From assembly GCF_002117125.1 (NCBI RefSeq), contig NZ_CP019344.1, positions 2,384,501 through 2,448,500 of the forward strand: a stretch of DNA of 64,000 bases, given 5' to 3'. Below the pieces are notes generated by a model. The model was not told the DNA's origin, searched no databases, and saw only the letters and a program-made list of their open reading frames with translations. The translations under genes and the position numbers were made by a program. This stretch comes from Nonlabens spongiae (GTDB lineage: Bacteria; Bacteroidota; Bacteroidia; Flavobacteriales; Flavobacteriaceae). This document shows positions 62,333 through 64,000 of this stretch, piece by piece (the stretch's first letter is position 1; each line of letters starts with the position of its first letter).

Positions 62333-62994
62333 CTATCTTCTAACATATCCCAGCTTTTTTAGATCTTCTATGTCATCTACTTTTGCAAGATTGCCACGAT
62401 CTAGTAGAACACCCGTGTTTGAAATTTCCATCACATCTTCATAATAATGATCTGTGAGTATAATACCCTTAGTAGCAGACCATTCTAGGATTTTATCTTT
62501 TACAATTACCTTCATGGAAGGCTCCAGCATCGAGAAAGGCTCATCGAGTAGAAGAAAATCATGATCCAAGTTTGCGATGAGTAAAATCTCCAGATATCTA
62601 AATTGACCAGCGGAAAGATTTCCCACCTTTTCCATGTCAAATGAGGACACTTTGGGTGCGTAAAAAACTTTTTCCTGATCTTCTAGCCTAGTAAGACACA
62701 TCGGGATTAAATCTCTTACCCTTAGGCTTTTTGGTAGGAAGGGCTCTTGTGGTAAGTAGGCGATTCTATTTGAACCAACTATCTTATTCCTTGATATAAA
62801 CTTACCATCGATATGAACCGTTAAACAATCTGTCTTCAAAACACCAAAAACGCTTTTGAGCAAGGTAGACTTACCGACTCCATTTTTACCGTAAAGTCCT
62901 ATCACATCACCTGTTTTACAAGATATTTCCACCTTATCCAATAACAGGTTTTTCCAAAACTATGGCTGAGGTTCTGAATTTCTAAGAGAGCCAT
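62333..62994 (-). CDS. ABC transporter ATP-binding protein with apparent frameshift
   Basis: The Walker A motif reads GKNGVGKST, the signature LSAGQFRYLE, and Walker B DFLLLDEP, so the ATPase core is complete. The full frame starts at ATG 62994 (MALLEIQNLSHSFGK), overlapping the upstream gene, but shifts at a run of five T (62949-62953; A on the gene strand). A sixth base would join FGK to NLLLDKVEIS in the normal way. Without it the only start is a TTG at 62941, which lacks the first strands. It is either a real frameshift or a sequencing deletion. Confidence 0.8.
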
Positions 62995-63278
62995 ATATCA
63001 ATGAGTTTATATAGGATAAATACACTGAGAGCAATAACAATATTCATTAAAAATAAATTCAAGATAAGCTTAGAACGTGTCCAGCCCAGATTGCGGTACA
63101 AATTATACTGAGCTCTAAATAGGTATTGATAACATACAAGACCGAATACTGTTCCCAAAGTCCCAAAGCAAAAGATGGCGTAGCTAATATCTCCTATGGC
63201 TCCCAGAAAAAAACACAATGGTAAATTGAAGGCATTGATGTCCTTGAGAAAATTTTTGAATGCGGGATGTTTGAGCAC
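62982..63278 (-). CDS. Small membrane protein of the ABC transporter operon
   Basis: A 98-aa protein with hydrophobic segments near residues 20-34, 37-52 and 73-97. It starts with GTG at 63278 and overlaps the ABC gene start by 13 bp, so the two are probably coexpressed. It resembles a reduced permease or partner of the ATPase; no family recognised. Its C-terminus IDIWLS lies on the ATPase start. Confidence 0.65.
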   Translation of the reverse strand: MLKHPAFKNFLKDINAFNLPLCFFLGAIGDISYAIFCFGTLGTVFGLVCYQYLFRAQYNLYRNLGWTRSKLILNLFLMNIVIALSVFILYKLIDIWLS

Positions 63279-63397
63279 CTTGAATTTTATTTAATGATAC
63301 GTATTTTTTAGGAGGTATTAATGAGCAAATTTTTCATTTCTCATATAGGTTCTGGTTAAACAATCCTTAATGATCATAGAGCCTTTGATCAAAAATT

Positions 63398-63405
63398 TAT
63401 CTTTG
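63398..63405 (+). promoter_or_regulatory. Promoter -7 box TATCTTTG of the last gene
   Basis: Exact TAnnTTTG box six bases before the ATG at 63412; again a leaderless or very short 5' end. Confidence 0.65.
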
Positions 63406-63411
63406 AGCGGT

Positions 63412-64000
63412 ATGAAAAAGACATTTTCTTTTATTCTCTTAATCAGCACGCTAGTTAGTTTTTCACAAGAATTTTCTGACGATAAAATCAAGGATATGAT
63501 CAGTTCCTATCGGGATCTGGATCGTGGTCCTTACAAGTCCATCAATTGGTTCTGTCCTGACGGAAGCATTCGCGATGCAAAAGATCCATGCCCCAAGGAA
63601 ATAGGAGAAGGAATCCAACACGCGAGTTACCGTCCAGAAGTCAAAAAACTTGCCCAGCAAAGACACATTTATTTAAGTGAAATTTTAGCCTCCAATGATA
63701 TTTGGGACTTTTGGGATGGTAATAACAACCATTCAAGAGTCAAACAATACCAACTTCAGAAATTTCTGGAAGCTAGTAATAACGGTTGGGTTCAAGAACG
63801 CTCTAAATTCTACCGAGGTGCCGTGCAGCGAGAAGATGAAGAAGAATGGGGTCGCAAGTTTTACTATACAGTACTGGGTGATAACGACTTGATCGAGCGT
63901 GACTTCTTTCTCCTCAGGGAAAGCCTCAGAGACTTACCGCACGATGGGGATACCAATCTAGCTCAGGAGATACGTAGTGACAGCAAGATACTAGCAGAGA
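63412..64000 (+). CDS. Exported protein, N-terminal part (runs beyond window)
   Basis: The first 196 codons of a protein with a signal peptide (KKTFSFILLISTLVSFSQ, cut near residue 19) followed by a soluble part starting DRGPYKSINWFCPDGSIRD. The frame is open to the window edge. I recall a similar start in large flavobacterial proteins annotated as PEP/pyruvate-binding, but the visible part shows no catalytic motif, so I leave the family open. Confidence 0.7.
   Translation, partial: MKKTFSFILLISTLVSFSQEFSDDKIKDMISSYRDLDRGPYKSINWFCPDGSIRDAKDPCPKEIGEGIQHASYRPEVKKLAQQRHIYLSEILASNDIWDFWDGNNNHSRVKQYQLQKFLEASNNGWVQERSKFYRGAVQREDEEEWGRKFYYTVLGDNDLIERDFFLLRESLRDLPHDGDTNLAQEIRSDSKILAE

Overview
The window looks like chromosomal DNA from a marine member of the Flavobacteriaceae (phylum Bacteroidota). 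Reasons: Bacteroidota-type promoters (-7 box TAnnTTTG) sit in front of many genes, Shine-Dalgarno sequences are generally absent, two secreted proteins carry type IX secretion (T9SS) C-terminal sorting domains, and gene content is typical of the group (DUF4175 giant protein, YtxH/holin-like cluster, GH3 enzyme, SPFH protein, head-GIN protein). A genus such as Nonlabens or Dokdonia is only a guess. There is one tRNA (Cys). I see no rRNA, insertion sequence, prophage or CRISPR array.

Layout. 0-6.6 kb: a minus-strand operon of DUF4175 protein, ybeY, mnmG and a methyltransferase cut by the window edge; two parS-type ParB sites sit at the ybeY and mnmG 3' ends, which suggests an origin-proximal region. 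6.6-16 kb: AlkB-like hydroxylase, an accessory HTH-DUF3800 pair with its own operator, gltX, an SPFH protein, a YtxH/holin-like trio, glnS, folB and a lipoprotein. 16-24 kb: tRNA-Cys, LysE-type exporter, DUF2807 protein, a candidate Panacea toxin-antitoxin operon with a 55-residue zinc-ribbon gene, rnr, an AT-rich candidate oriC with a small membrane-protein gene, rpiB and trhO. 24-32 kb: two T9SS-exported modular adhesin-like proteins (1927 and 588 aa). 32-41 kb: recA, lipoprotein, ECF sigma factor with an anti-sigma/beta-barrel partner, plsC, elaA-type GNAT, M16 protease lipoprotein, YiaA-type membrane proteins. 41-44 kb: a helical unknown and dprA. 44-58 kb: surface polysaccharide locus (two O-antigen ligase/polymerase-like proteins, a third multi-pass protein, glycosyltransferases, a WecD-WecE-Wzx-like cassette, methyltransferase, fcl, gmd, rmlD, wzz). 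58-64 kb: a phosphorylase-like unknown, GH3 protein, M23 peptidase, a small ABC transporter whose ATPase carries a frameshift, and the start of an exported protein.

The most striking sequence-level signal is a 16-bp perfect palindrome, CGCTTTCGCGAAAGCG, present 15 times exactly plus three degenerate copies, both between genes and in frame inside housekeeping genes, where it usually encodes Ala-Phe-Ala-Lys-Ala. It is missing from the T9SS adhesin block and from the central polysaccharide cassette, which fits later arrival of those genes.

The parts that work together: nucleotide-sugar enzymes (GDP-fucose, dTDP-rhamnose and probably dTDP-Fuc4NAc), flippase, glycosyltransferases, polymerase/ligase and chain-length regulator form one surface glycan pathway; the sigma factor and its barrel-fused partner form an envelope-signalling pair; the AT-rich gap and parS sites point to replication origin and segregation functions.
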